A stretch of DNA of 64,000 nt from Amycolatopsis tolypomycina (GTDB lineage Bacteria > Actinomycetota > Actinomycetes > Mycobacteriales > Pseudonocardiaceae). This document shows positions 1 through 8,117 of this stretch, piece by piece. How positions within the stretch are numbered: position 1 is the stretch's first letter; each line of letters opens with the position of its first letter. The stretch is from positions 4,154,001 to 4,218,000 of the forward strand of contig NZ_FNSO01000004.1 of NCBI RefSeq assembly GCF_900105945.1. The letters are read 5' to 3'. The notes beneath the pieces are model-generated. The model searched no databases. It had not been told where the DNA came from and worked only from the letters and a program-made list of their open reading frames with translations. Position numbers and translations under genes: made by a program.

Positions 1-1
1 G

Positions 2-400
2 TGCTTCTACCGCGAGGCGGAGCCGCTCCCCCACCCCGTGCTGGCCCGGGCTCGCACGGAGCTGAGCGAGCACTACGCGCGCGAACTCGGCGAGCCGTTC
101 CGCACGGCCGGCCTGTGCTACTACCGCGACGGCCGCGACAGCGTCGCCTGGCACGGCGACACGATCGGCCGTGGCAGCACCGAGGACACGATGGTCGCGA
201 TCCTTTCCGTGGGCACGGCCCGCCACCTGACACTGCGCCCCCGCGGCGGCGGCGAGTCGCACCGGTACGCCCTCGGCCACGGCGACCTGATCGTCATGGG
301 CGGCTCGTGCCAGCGCACGTGGGAACACGCCGTCCCGAAGACCACCCGGGCGGCCGGGCCACGGATCAGCATCCAGTTCCGGCCTCGCGGCGTGCGCTGA
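2..400 (+). CDS. AlkB-like 2OG-Fe(II) oxygenase, 3' part
   Basis: The gene enters from upstream of the window; the reading frame is open from base 2 to a TGA at 398-400, giving the last 132 residues. The visible part carries the iron ligands of the AlkB family: HxD in AWHGDT, a distal His in TWEHAVP, and the 2-oxoglutarate-binding Arg in RISIQFR. Family members remove methyl groups from alkylated bases in DNA or RNA using Fe(II) and 2-oxoglutarate. The spacing of these motifs fits bacterial AlkB proteins of about 200 residues, so roughly a third is missing. No signal peptide can be judged. A decayed gene follows 22 bases downstream on the same strand. Confidence 0.85.
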   Translation, partial: CFYREAEPLPHPVLARARTELSEHYARELGEPFRTAGLCYYRDGRDSVAWHGDTIGRGSTEDTMVAILSVGTARHLTLRPRGGGESHRYALGHGDLIVMGGSCQRTWEHAVPKTTRAAGPRISIQFRPRGVR

Positions 401-422
401 GCTTTTCTCCTACGGTGGCGGC

Positions 423-1069
423 GTGTTCTCGCTCGCGGAGCCTCCGCTGTTCACCCGGCCGCGGCCCGCTCGCCTTCGCCCTGCGCGCCCAGGGCAAGGA
501 AGTCCGTTTCGCGAACCTGGCGTTCAGCGACCTGAACCGGCTCGAGCTGGACGACTGAATCGCGCCGGACGTCGCGCGGGTGCGGCCCGGCAGCGCGGGC
601 CACGACGGCCACTTCCCCGAGCGCACCCTGGCAGCGTGGCTCGAAACGCAGGGGTGGCCGCCGGTCGTGCACGCCTTCCCCCGCGCCCGGCCGCTGCGGG
701 AAGCCTACGAAGCTCTCGTCGACGACGGCACGGACATCCTGCTGCGCGGGGACGAGTCCGGGCTCGGCACCCCCGAAGAGGACATGGCCGGCCTCGCCGC
801 GGTGACCGCGCGACCCCGGACCGGCCGAGCATCGTCCAGGGCCAGATCGCCGCCGCGCTGCGGGGTGAGTTCGGGGACGTGCACGGCACCACCCGCACCG
901 CGGGCAGCGAGCTGTTCGTGAACCCGCTGATGGGGGTCTACTTCGCCGCGGACCTGCCGGCCCTGGCCGCCGGGGTCGGCTACCTCGCGCAGCTCGCGAC
1001 GACGAACACCGCCGCCGAGGTCGCCATGGTCATCGAAGCGCACCAGGACCGCGTCCCGCACCCGACCCG
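423..1069 (+). pseudogene. Decayed DUF1152-family gene
   Basis: Pieces of one protein lie in two frames. A plausible start, MFSLAEPPLFTR, is at 423. From about 460 the reading moves to another frame with LAFALRAQGKEVRFANLAF, LAAWLETQGWPP and GTDILLRGDESGLGTPEED, the last being a recognisable DUF1152 motif. That frame has an in-frame TGA at 556-558, where family logic expects Trp (DDW), and shorter joints than expected before GTDILL. Near 815 it shifts back to the first frame, with FVNPLMGVYFAADL and NTAAEVAMVIEAHQDRVPHP. The C-terminus runs into the P450 stop codon. At least one nonsense change and two frameshifts are needed, so no intact product is expected. DUF1152 has no established function. 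Confidence 0.75.
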
Positions 1070-2347
1070 TCAGTCCACCAGCACCGGCAGCTCGTCCAGG
1101 CCGTACACAATGGACACCTTGCGGAACGACAGGCGCTCCTCCGGCACCGCGAGCCGCAGGTTCGGGAAGCGGCGGATCAGGGCCGGGTACGCCGTGCGCA
1201 GCTCCATGCGGGCCAGCTCCGCGCCGATGCAGCGGTGGATCCCGTAGCTGAACGCCAGGTGCGACGTCGGCTCGCGGGTGGCGTCGAACGTCTCCATGTC
1301 CGGGCCCAGCTTCGGGTCGCGGTCCGCGGCCGACAGCGACACCAGCACGATGTCGCCCTCGGCGATGTGGACGCCGCCGATGTCCATGTCCTCCTTGGCG
1401 AACCGCGGGAACGCCATCTGCACCACCGTCAGGTAGCGCAGCAGCTCCTCCACGAAACGGTGCACGGACTCGTCGTCGCCGCGGACGGCGTCCATCGCCT
1501 TCTCGTCGCGCAGCAGCACCAGCGCCCCGAGCGCCAGCATGCTCGCCGTCGTCTCCAGGCCGCCGGTGAGCACGCCGTCGGCCAGGCCGGCCAGCTCGCG
1601 GTCGTCGATCTCGTCGCCGTGTTCCTTGATCAGCATGCCGAGCAGGCCGTCCCCGGGCTGCTCGCGCTGCTTCTTGACGATGTCGAGCAGGTACGTCAGC
1701 GACTCCGACATCGCGCCGAGCGACGCGCCCGCACCGCCGAACAGGTCGAAGCGGGCCGTGCTCAGCCGCTGGAAGTCCTCGCGGTCCTCATAGGACACGC
1801 CGAGCAGCTCGCAGATGGTCAGCGACGGGATCGGCAGCGCGAACGCCTGCCACAGGTCGACCGGGCCGTCGGTGGCGGCCATCGCGTCGAGCTGCTCGGC
1901 GACGATCTCGTCGATGCGCGGCGCCAGCCGGTTCAGGCGGCGCATGGTGAACTCCGGCGTGAGCAGCTTCCGCAGCCGCGTGTGCACCGGCGGGTCCGCG
2001 AAGCCGAGCCCGCCCGGGTTCTGGTCGGCGGTCACGCCGGCGTTGCCGACGAGGTTGCCGAAGTCGCTGGAGAACCCGGTGGCCTTCCCGAGGACGGCCT
2101 TCGCCTCGTCGTAGCCGGTGACGAGCCAGGCGTTCATCCCGAACGGCAGGTCGAGCTTGCCGATCGGTGCCTCGCTCCGCCGCGCGGCCATGTCGGGGAC
2201 CGGGTCGAGGCCGTCCCGCTTCAGCGGCAGCAGCGCCGAATCGGGCAGGAGGGACGACATCTTCTCGAGGTCGAACCCTTTTTTCGACTGCCGGGCGAGG
2301 TAGCGCCGGCCGACCCAGCCCAGGAACCGTGAGCGGAGACTCCCCAT
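1070..2347 (-). CDS. Cytochrome P450
   Basis: A soluble 425-residue bacterial class I P450, a haem monooxygenase that needs separate ferredoxin and reductase partners. The I-helix oxygen-activation motif appears as TGGLETT around residue 265, the K-helix ExxR as ELLRY about residue 300, and the haem loop as FSYGIHRCIGAE near residue 370, with Cys as the thiolate ligand. It starts with ATG at 2347. A short palindrome AGTACCGTACT (2357-2367) lies just upstream and may be an operator or part of the promoter. The substrate cannot be read from sequence. The nearest ferredoxin and reductase domains in the window are fused, at 39.3-40.8 kb, too far to claim a partnership. No biosynthetic neighbours support a natural-product role. 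Confidence 0.93.
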   Translation of the reverse strand: MGSLRSRFLGWVGRRYLARQSKKGFDLEKMSSLLPDSALLPLKRDGLDPVPDMAARRSEAPIGKLDLPFGMNAWLVTGYDEAKAVLGKATGFSSDFGNLVGNAGVTADQNPGGLGFADPPVHTRLRKLLTPEFTMRRLNRLAPRIDEIVAEQLDAMAATDGPVDLWQAFALPIPSLTICELLGVSYEDREDFQRLSTARFDLFGGAGASLGAMSESLTYLLDIVKKQREQPGDGLLGMLIKEHGDEIDDRELAGLADGVLTGGLETTASMLALGALVLLRDEKAMDAVRGDDESVHRFVEELLRYLTVVQMAFPRFAKEDMDIGGVHIAEGDIVLVSLSAADRDPKLGPDMETFDATREPTSHLAFSYGIHRCIGAELARMELRTAYPALIRRFPNLRLAVPEERLSFRKVSIVYGLDELPVLVD

Positions 2348-2356
2348 GGGACCGAC

Positions 2357-2367
2357 AGTACCGTACT
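2357..2367. promoter_or_regulatory. Small palindrome upstream of the P450 gene
   Basis: AGTACCGTACT is a perfect 5+1+5 palindrome ten bases before the P450 start codon. Its position suits a repressor site or a core promoter feeding a nearly leaderless transcript. Seen directly; the function is inferred. Confidence 0.35.
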
Positions 2368-2400
2368 AGCCCGATCGGGTGACGAGCGGCGAGACGGGGT

Positions 2401-3045
2401 TCACGCCGGCTTCCGGGCGAGCACGTACGCCTGCGGCGCTTTCTCGAACGACCCCTGCGGCTCCCGCACCAGCCGCGCTTCCACGACCAGCCCGGCGGCG
2501 ACGCACAGCTCGGCGACGAAGTCCGGCGGCAACCGGTACGCGTCGAGCGAGATGTCGTGGCCGTAGCCGTGACTGAGGTGGCGCCGCTCGTCGCCGACGT
2601 GGAACCCCGTCAGCAGCCGTCCGCCCGGCGCCAGCACCCGCGCCAGCTCCGCCACCACCGGCGGCAGCTCGGCCGGTGGCGTGTGGATCAGCGAATACCA
2701 CGCCACCACCCCTGCCAGTGCGCCGTCGCCGAGGTCGAGGGCGGCCATCGAGCCGACCTCGAAGCGCAGCCCCGGGTGCGTCCGGCGGGCCACCTCGACC
2801 ATGCCCGGCGAGAGGTCCACGCCGAACACGTCCAGTCCGAGCGAGGCCAGGTAGCCGGTCAGCCGGCCCGGACCGCAGCCGAGATCGCCGACCGGGCCGC
2901 TCTTCCCGACCAGTTCGGCGAACGTGCCCAGCATCGCGCGGTCCCACGGGCTGTCGGCCAGGAGGTCGCGCAACTGCTCGGCGTAGGAGCCGGCGACGGT
3001 GTCGTAGGCGGCCCGGGTCTCGGTCACGAAGGCGGGTTCGGTCAC
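2401..3045 (-). CDS. Class I SAM-dependent methyltransferase
   Basis: A 214-residue small-molecule-type methyltransferase. Motif I is GDLGCGPGRLTGYLA at about residues 53-67, followed by FGVDLSPGMVEVAR, whose acidic residue binds the SAM ribose, then the motif IV region GVVAWYSLIH and ELARVLAPGGRLL. I chose GTG at 3045 (VTEPAFVTE) because the longer open frame upstream runs into the adjoining amidase gene and has no family resemblance. It ends 53 bases before the P450 start, so the two may be co-transcribed. The acceptor is unknown. Confidence 0.85.
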   Translation of the reverse strand: MTEPAFVTETRAAYDTVAGSYAEQLRDLLADSPWDRAMLGTFAELVGKSGPVGDLGCGPGRLTGYLASLGLDVFGVDLSPGMVEVARRTHPGLRFEVGSMAALDLGDGALAGVVAWYSLIHTPPAELPPVVAELARVLAPGGRLLTGFHVGDERRHLSHGYGHDISLDAYRLPPDFVAELCVAAGLVVEARLVREPQGSFEKAPQAYVLARKPA

Positions 3046-3056
3046 GGGGCGGAACC

Positions 3057-4718
3057 CTATCGCCGCGGCGGCAGCTCCCGGTTCTCGGTGATCAGCCCGT
3101 GTTCGGTCGCGACGTAGTGGAAGTACGGCCGCCCGAGGTCGTCCGAGCCGGTGAACAGCGTCTTCGAGCGGCCGTCGGCCTCGGTGTTCACGCCGTTCGT
3201 GCGGGCCAGCACGCCGGAGGAGGCGAGCCACTCCCGCGACGCACGCGCCGGCCGCCAGTTCCGGCCGTCGCCGGTGAAGTCGCCCAGGACCTGAGTCATG
3301 TCCACCGAGCCCGAGATCCGCAGGTTCTGGTCGTCGGTGATGTTGGCGGTCGCGTCCGTGGTCAGCGGGTAGGACCAGGTGTGCTTGGCCGCCGACCGCA
3401 CCCGGCCGTCCACTGTGGACACCGAGGTCTGCTGCCCGGAGTCGGCCTGGACGACGTGCTGGGTGAAGCCGCCGCCGGTGACGTCGTCGCTGTTGCGGTA
3501 GTCGCGGGTGCGCTCGACCCGCGTGTACACGCGGCCGGCGGAGGTGTCGACGTAGCCGGCCGTGACGTCGTCGCGGTGCGCCGTGACCGTGACGTTCACG
3601 CCGCCGGAGATGTCCTTGACCGTCGTCTGCCGGGCCGGCGCGGCCGCGACGTCGTGCCGGGTGAGGGCGCCGGACGTCTGCGCGCGGTTTTTGTCGGTGT
3701 AGAGCAGTAGCGTCGGGACGACGGTGAACTCACCGCCGATGTCCGGGAAGGAGAAGGAGAGATCATGGGTGCCGCCGTCGACGAGCCGGCCCGCGAACGG
3801 CGTCACGTCGTAGGTTTCGGCGTGCAGGCTGAAGGTGTCGATCGCCACGATCGGCCGCCACAGCTGCGGCACGATCCCGCCGGAGTAGATGTGCGGGAAG
3901 GTGAACGCGCTCCCCGCGGCCGTCCCGTCGATCGCGAAGTTCGCCTCGCGGTAGGGGCCTTTCCCGCACAGGCCGGCCGCCGGGTACTTCGCGGCGACGT
4001 CGTCGGGCACGTCGTCGAACCACTGCTCGTCGCAGGCGTGCCCTTCGAGGGTCACCTCGAGGTAGGCGCGGGTGATGTTGCGCGGCAGGTCCCGGGCGGT
4101 GAAGTGCACGGTGGGCGCGGCGGGCGTCGCGTCGGCGTGCCCGAACCCGGCGACGTGGTCGGGCGCCTCGGGCGCGGGGTGCCTGCGGTCGGCCTGGTAG
4201 TAGGTGAGCGTCACGGCCTGGGCGTAGACGCCGGTGTAGATCGCCGAGGTGTAGTTCTCGATGCCGCCGTGGAAGGGCTGCGGCGTGCGCAGCAGCGCGC
4301 TGTAGGGCGTGAGGTCCTTGTCGAAGTGGTAGGTGATCGCGCGGCGGCCTTCGCCGCTGGGCTCCTGGGTCGTCCCCCACCACACTTCGGTGCCGCCGAT
4401 CCGCAGGTCGCCGATCCGGTCGTACTGCCGCCCGCGCACGGTGACGGTCTGGTCCATGACGACCTTCGCCCACGGTCCCGGGCAGGCCTTCGGCGGTGCG
4501 AGGGTGCCTTCGTAGTACTGCGGGCTGCCGTCGGCGGCGTTGGAGCGGAAGCCGTCGGCGAGCGTGACGCTGCAGTGCGGCGTGTCCGGCCGCGAGACCC
4601 CGGGCGCGATGGCGACCGGATTGTCCGTGTCGCCTTCCACCACCGGCGAGGCCGAGGCGACCGCGCCGGCGAACACCCACGTCAGCACCAGGGAAAGGAC
4701 GATCGTGAAGATCCGCAC
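3057..4718 (-). CDS. Secreted PNGase A-type glycoamidase
   Basis: Resembles peptide-N4-(N-acetyl-beta-glucosaminyl)asparagine amidase A, which cuts N-glycans from glycoproteins, including plant glycans with core alpha-1,3-fucose. At 553 residues it is near the usual family length. The family pattern is clear at RDLPRNITRAYLEV, then HACDEQWFDDVPDD, TFPHIYSGGIVPQLWRP and FSLHAETYDVTPF. A signal peptide (VRIFTIVLSLVLTWVFAGAV) starts at GTG 4718, preceded by GGAGGA at good spacing; the upstream ATG at 4772 has no ribosome site. It is divergent from a LacI regulator across a perfect palindrome, which probably controls it. The catalytic residues cannot be assigned by eye. Confidence 0.82.
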   Translation of the reverse strand: MRIFTIVLSLVLTWVFAGAVASASPVVEGDTDNPVAIAPGVSRPDTPHCSVTLADGFRSNAADGSPQYYEGTLAPPKACPGPWAKVVMDQTVTVRGRQYDRIGDLRIGGTEVWWGTTQEPSGEGRRAITYHFDKDLTPYSALLRTPQPFHGGIENYTSAIYTGVYAQAVTLTYYQADRRHPAPEAPDHVAGFGHADATPAAPTVHFTARDLPRNITRAYLEVTLEGHACDEQWFDDVPDDVAAKYPAAGLCGKGPYREANFAIDGTAAGSAFTFPHIYSGGIVPQLWRPIVAIDTFSLHAETYDVTPFAGRLVDGGTHDLSFSFPDIGGEFTVVPTLLLYTDKNRAQTSGALTRHDVAAAPARQTTVKDISGGVNVTVTAHRDDVTAGYVDTSAGRVYTRVERTRDYRNSDDVTGGGFTQHVVQADSGQQTSVSTVDGRVRSAAKHTWSYPLTTDATANITDDQNLRISGSVDMTQVLGDFTGDGRNWRPARASREWLASSGVLARTNGVNTEADGRSKTLFTGSDDLGRPYFHYVATEHGLITENRELPPRR

Positions 4719-4796
4719 CCGGACTCCTCCCAGCAGCAGCCACCCCTGCCCGGAGCCTAGCGGCGCGATCATCCGACCAAGGTCGGAAATCCCGGC

Positions 4797-4810
4797 CTGA
4801 AACGTTTCAG
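4797..4810. promoter_or_regulatory. LacI-type operator
   Basis: CTGAAACGTTTCAG is a perfect 14-bp palindrome with the central CG typical of LacI/GalR operators. It lies between the divergent PNGase A-like gene and the LacI regulator gene, so the regulator probably controls both itself and the amidase. Confidence 0.8.
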
Positions 4811-4845
4811 ATGATAGGCTGGCGCCTTCTCAGCGAGGGGGTCCG

Positions 4846-5841
4846 GTGGTCGGCATCAAGGACGTCGCGAAACGGGCCGGCGTTTCGATCGGCACGGTGT
4901 CCAATGTGGTCAACCGGCCGCACGTCGTCGCGGCGGCGACCCGCAGCCGCGTGCTTTCGGTGATCGAGGAGCTCGGCTACGTGCGGGACGAGTCCGCGCG
5001 CCAGCTGCGGGCCGGGCGCAGCCGCGTCCTGGGGCTGCTCGTGCTCGATCTCGGCAACCCCTTCTTCGTCGACGTCGCCCGCGGCGCCGAGCAGGCCGCG
5101 CACGCCGAGGGCCTCAACATCATCACCTGCAACAGCGGGCAGCGGTCCGAGCTGGAGGCTTCGTACCTGGCGATGTTCGCCGAGCAGCGGGTGCGCGGGG
5201 TGCTGCTGAGCCCGGTCGCGACGTCCGGCGAGGCCCTGCGGGCGTTCCGGCGCACCGGCACGCCGTACGTGTTCGTCGACCGGAAGGCCCCCGCGGAGGA
5301 GGCGAGCTCGGTGGCGGTCGACGACGTCGCCGGCGGCACGCTCGGGGCACGGCACCTGCTGGAGACCGGGCACCGGCGGATCGCGTTCGTCAACGGCCCG
5401 GCCATCCTCGCCCAGTGCCGCGACCGCGAGCAGGGGGTGCGCGCCGCGCTGGCCGGCTCCGGAGCGGAACTGACCGTGCTGGAGGCGATCGGCCTCGACG
5501 TCTCATCCGGCCGCGACGCGGGCGCGCGCCTGCTCGGCGCGAGCCCCCGCCCGACGGCCGTCTTCTGCGCGAACGACCTCCTCGCGCTGGGCGTGCTGCA
5601 GGCGATGGTCGGCGCGGGCGTGCGCGTCCCGGACGAGATGGCGATCGTCGGCTACGACGACATCGAGTTCGCGGGCGCCGCGGCGGTCCCGCTGACGTCG
5701 GTCCGCCAGCCGGCCCGCCGCCTCGGCCGCACGGCCGCCGAGCTGCTGCTGGCGGAGACGTCGGACACGAAACCGGAACGGCAGGCCGTGGTCTTCACCC
5801 CGGAGCTGGTCGTCCGCGAATCGACCCGGGTGCGCCGCTGA
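4846..5841 (+). CDS. LacI/GalR-family transcriptional regulator
   Basis: 331 residues. The N-terminal helix-turn-helix is GIKDVAKRAGVSIGTVSNVVNRP (residues 3-25), with the hinge at about 45-60. The rest is a periplasmic-binding-protein-like effector domain: LGLLVLDLGNPFFVDVARGAE, then VFCANDLLALGVLQAM and AIVGYDDIEF. It starts with GTG after GAGGGGG. Genes of this class bind a sugar or glycan fragment and release DNA. The operator CTGAAACGTTTCAG lies 36 bases upstream, facing the PNGase A-like gene, which makes a glycan released from glycoprotein the likely inducer (inference). Confidence 0.93.
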   Translation: MVGIKDVAKRAGVSIGTVSNVVNRPHVVAAATRSRVLSVIEELGYVRDESARQLRAGRSRVLGLLVLDLGNPFFVDVARGAEQAAHAEGLNIITCNSGQRSELEASYLAMFAEQRVRGVLLSPVATSGEALRAFRRTGTPYVFVDRKAPAEEASSVAVDDVAGGTLGARHLLETGHRRIAFVNGPAILAQCRDREQGVRAALAGSGAELTVLEAIGLDVSSGRDAGARLLGASPRPTAVFCANDLLALGVLQAMVGAGVRVPDEMAIVGYDDIEFAGAAAVPLTSVRQPARRLGRTAAELLLAETSDTKPERQAVVFTPELVVRESTRVRR

Positions 5842-5907
5842 CCTTTTCGCCGCCCCGGCCGGTAAATCGGTTGGAATTCACCGATCGCTTCGGCAAGCTC
5901 TTTGATC

Positions 5908-7116
5908 ATGGCTTCCAGGTGGGTGCGGCTGCAGGCCGTCGCGGTGTCCGGTTCGTCCGCCGAGGGCCTGCTCCTGGCCGCACTCCCGCTGCTTGCGGTC
6001 TCGGTCACCACCGATCCGCGCGAGGTCTCGCTGATCAACGTCGTCGGGGAGGCGCCCTGGCTGCTGCTCTCCCTGTTCGCCGGGGTGCTCATCGACCGGG
6101 TGCGGCGGACCGCCGTGCTGGCCTGGTCCTACGCCGTGCTCGCCGGCGCCGCCGTGGTGCTCGCCGCCGTGACCTCCGCCGGGCTGCTCAGCCTGCCCGT
6201 GCTGCTGGTCGTCGCCTTCGTCATCACCTCGGCGCGGGTGCTCGGGGACGGTGCCAGCGGCGCGCTCGTGCCGGAACTCGTCGAACCCGGGCAGCTCGCC
6301 CACGCCAACGCCCGGCTCACGGTGATCGACCAGGGGGTCGTGCGGTTCGTCGTGCCGCCGCTGACCGGGTTCCTGATCGCGTTCGCCACCGGGTCGCCCG
6401 CCTGGCTGGCCGCCGGCTGCGCGCTCGCCGCGCTGCTGCTCGCCCGCCGGATCCCGTCGCGGTCCGTGGTGGCCGCGACGACGCACCCGCTGCGGGACCT
6501 CTCCGGCGGCCTGCGGCACCTGGTGCGGACGCCGCTGCTGCGGTCGATCACGATCAACGTCGCGCTCGGCTCGTTCGCCGCGAGCGCCGGCAACGCGATG
6601 TTCGTGCTCTACGCGACGCAGATCCTGCACGTCGGCCCGTTCGGCTACGGCGTGCTGCTCGCCTGTCTCGCCGTCGGCTGGGTCGCGTCGTCGTTCGTGG
6701 TGCAGAAGGTGGTGGACCGGCTCGGCTACTCGTGGTCGATGCGGTTCTCGCAGGGCTTCGGCGCCGTCGTGACGCTGCTGATCGCCGTCGTCCCGCCGTG
6801 GCCGCCGCTGGTGGGGCTCGTGCTGGTCTCCCTGACGGCGACCGTGCTGATCTGGAACGTCTGCTCGCAGTCCAGCCGCCAGCGCTTCACGCCGGCGCCG
6901 CTGCTGGGCCGCGTGCTCACCAGCCACCGGGCGCTGGCCTGGGGCCTGACGCCGCTGGGCGCGCTGGCCGGCGGCCTGGTCGCGGCCCACTGGAGCCTGC
7001 GCGGGGTCTGGGTGATGGCTGCGGGCGTCCAGGCGGTCAGCGCGGTCCTGGTGTGGTTCCAGCTGTCCCCCGCGGCGTTCCGGCAGGCCGAAGAGGTCGC
7101 CGCCGCCCGCAGCTAG
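5908..7116 (+). CDS. MFS transporter, EntS-like
   Basis: A 402-residue major facilitator protein with about 12 hydrophobic segments. The inter-helix loop IDRVRRTAVLAWSYAV at about residues 52-67 is the usual MFS motif A position (DRxRRR). The fold resembles the EntS/MFS_3 branch, which often exports siderophores or drugs. ATG at 5908 is preferred over TTG at 5902; neither has a strong ribosome site. It follows the LacI gene by 66 bases but need not be co-regulated. The gene ends before a long hairpin shared with the convergent ROK kinase. Substrate unknown. Confidence 0.88.
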   Translation: MASRWVRLQAVAVSGSSAEGLLLAALPLLAVSVTTDPREVSLINVVGEAPWLLLSLFAGVLIDRVRRTAVLAWSYAVLAGAAVVLAAVTSAGLLSLPVLLVVAFVITSARVLGDGASGALVPELVEPGQLAHANARLTVIDQGVVRFVVPPLTGFLIAFATGSPAWLAAGCALAALLLARRIPSRSVVAATTHPLRDLSGGLRHLVRTPLLRSITINVALGSFAASAGNAMFVLYATQILHVGPFGYGVLLACLAVGWVASSFVVQKVVDRLGYSWSMRFSQGFGAVVTLLIAVVPPWPPLVGLVLVSLTATVLIWNVCSQSSRQRFTPAPLLGRVLTSHRALAWGLTPLGALAGGLVAAHWSLRGVWVMAAGVQAVSAVLVWFQLSPAAFRQAEEVAAARS

Positions 7117-7148
7117 CGCCGGCAGCGAAGGAGACCGGCGGCCCGAAC

Positions 7149-7201
7149 GTCATGAAAGGGTCGTTCATGACGTCTGACGTCATGAACGACCCTTTCATGA
7201 C
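7149..7201. repeat. Long perfect inverted repeat between convergent genes
   Basis: Two 26-base arms (7149-7174 and 7176-7201) are exact reverse complements around a single T. Each arm itself begins and nearly ends with TCATGA, with a core AAGGGTCGT. It lies between the MFS stop (7116) and the ROK kinase stop (7227), where it can act as a bidirectional terminator. A second family member is at 39226-39278. Confidence 0.9.
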
Positions 7202-7226
7202 ACCGGCGACCACCCACCCGGACGCC

Positions 7227-8117
7227 TCAGCCGCCCAGTGCCAGCGCCACCGCGCCCAGCAGTGCCGCGTCCTGGTCGAACCGCGCCGCCACCAGCTGCG
7301 GCGGGAACGGCACCGCGTGCGCGAGCCGGTCCGCCAGTGCCGGCAGCAGCACGTCCGCCGAGCGCACGAGCCCGCCGCCGACCGCGATGCGTTGCGGGTC
7401 CAGGGCGATCGCCAGGTTGGCCACGTGCATCGACAGCTCGTCGAGCGCGGCCGTCACCAGCTCCTTGGCCTCGACGTTCTCCTTGGCCAGCGCGAACAGC
7501 TCCCCGGCGGTGACCGGGCGGCCGAGCAGCTCGCTCGCCCGGCCGCCCAGCCCACGCCCACCGACGGCTTCCTCGAGCGGCGCCGCTCCGCTCGCGAAAC
7601 CCTCGGTGTCCTGCGGCGAGAGCAGGTTGTACCCGATCTCGCCGGCAGCTCCGTTGGCGCCGGTCAGCACCCGGCCGCCGACCAGCACCGCCGCCGCGAT
7701 GCCGGTGCCCAGCGACAGGAACACCGCCGGGTCGGCCCCGGCGAGCGTGCCCCAGCGCCACTCCGCGAGTGCCGCCGCCTTCGCGTCCGTGCCCACCGAG
7801 ATCGGCACGGCGGGGAACTCCGCGGCCACCAGCTCCGCCAGGTGCAGCTGTTCCCAGCCCGGCACGTTCGGCGCGAGCAGGATGCGGTCCGGCAGCACGA
7901 TCCCCGGGCTGACGACGCCGATGCGGCCGGGCGCCGCGCCCTCGTCGGCCAGGAGGGCCCTGGCCGCGGCGAGCGTGCGCACCACCACCTGCTCGGCCCC
8001 CGCGTGCGCGTCGGTGTCCAGCCGGCGGGTCGCCAGCAGGGTGCCGTCGCGGTCGGCGAGCCCCAGCGCCACCTTCGTGCCGCCGAAGTCGATCCCGAGA
8101 ATCCGATCGTCGCTCAC
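7227..8117 (-). CDS. ROK-family sugar kinase
   Basis: A 296-residue ROK kinase with no DNA-binding domain. The ATP phosphate-binding motif is LGIDFGGTKVALG at residues 7-19, and FLSLGTGIAAAVLVGG with GAAGEIGYN lies mid-protein. The usual zinc site (GH...CxCGxxGC) is absent: the region reads GEIGYNLLSPQDTEGFASGAA. GTG at 8117 overlaps the TGA of the upstream glycosidase (GTGA), implying translational coupling. In context it most likely phosphorylates glucosamine or glucose released from chitosan oligomers; specificity is inferred, not seen. Confidence 0.85.
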   Translation of the reverse strand: MSDDRILGIDFGGTKVALGLADRDGTLLATRRLDTDAHAGAEQVVVRTLAAARALLADEGAAPGRIGVVSPGIVLPDRILLAPNVPGWEQLHLAELVAAEFPAVPISVGTDAKAAALAEWRWGTLAGADPAVFLSLGTGIAAAVLVGGRVLTGANGAAGEIGYNLLSPQDTEGFASGAAPLEEAVGGRGLGGRASELLGRPVTAGELFALAKENVEAKELVTAALDELSMHVANLAIALDPQRIAVGGGLVRSADVLLPALADRLAHAVPFPPQLVAARFDQDAALLGAVALALGG

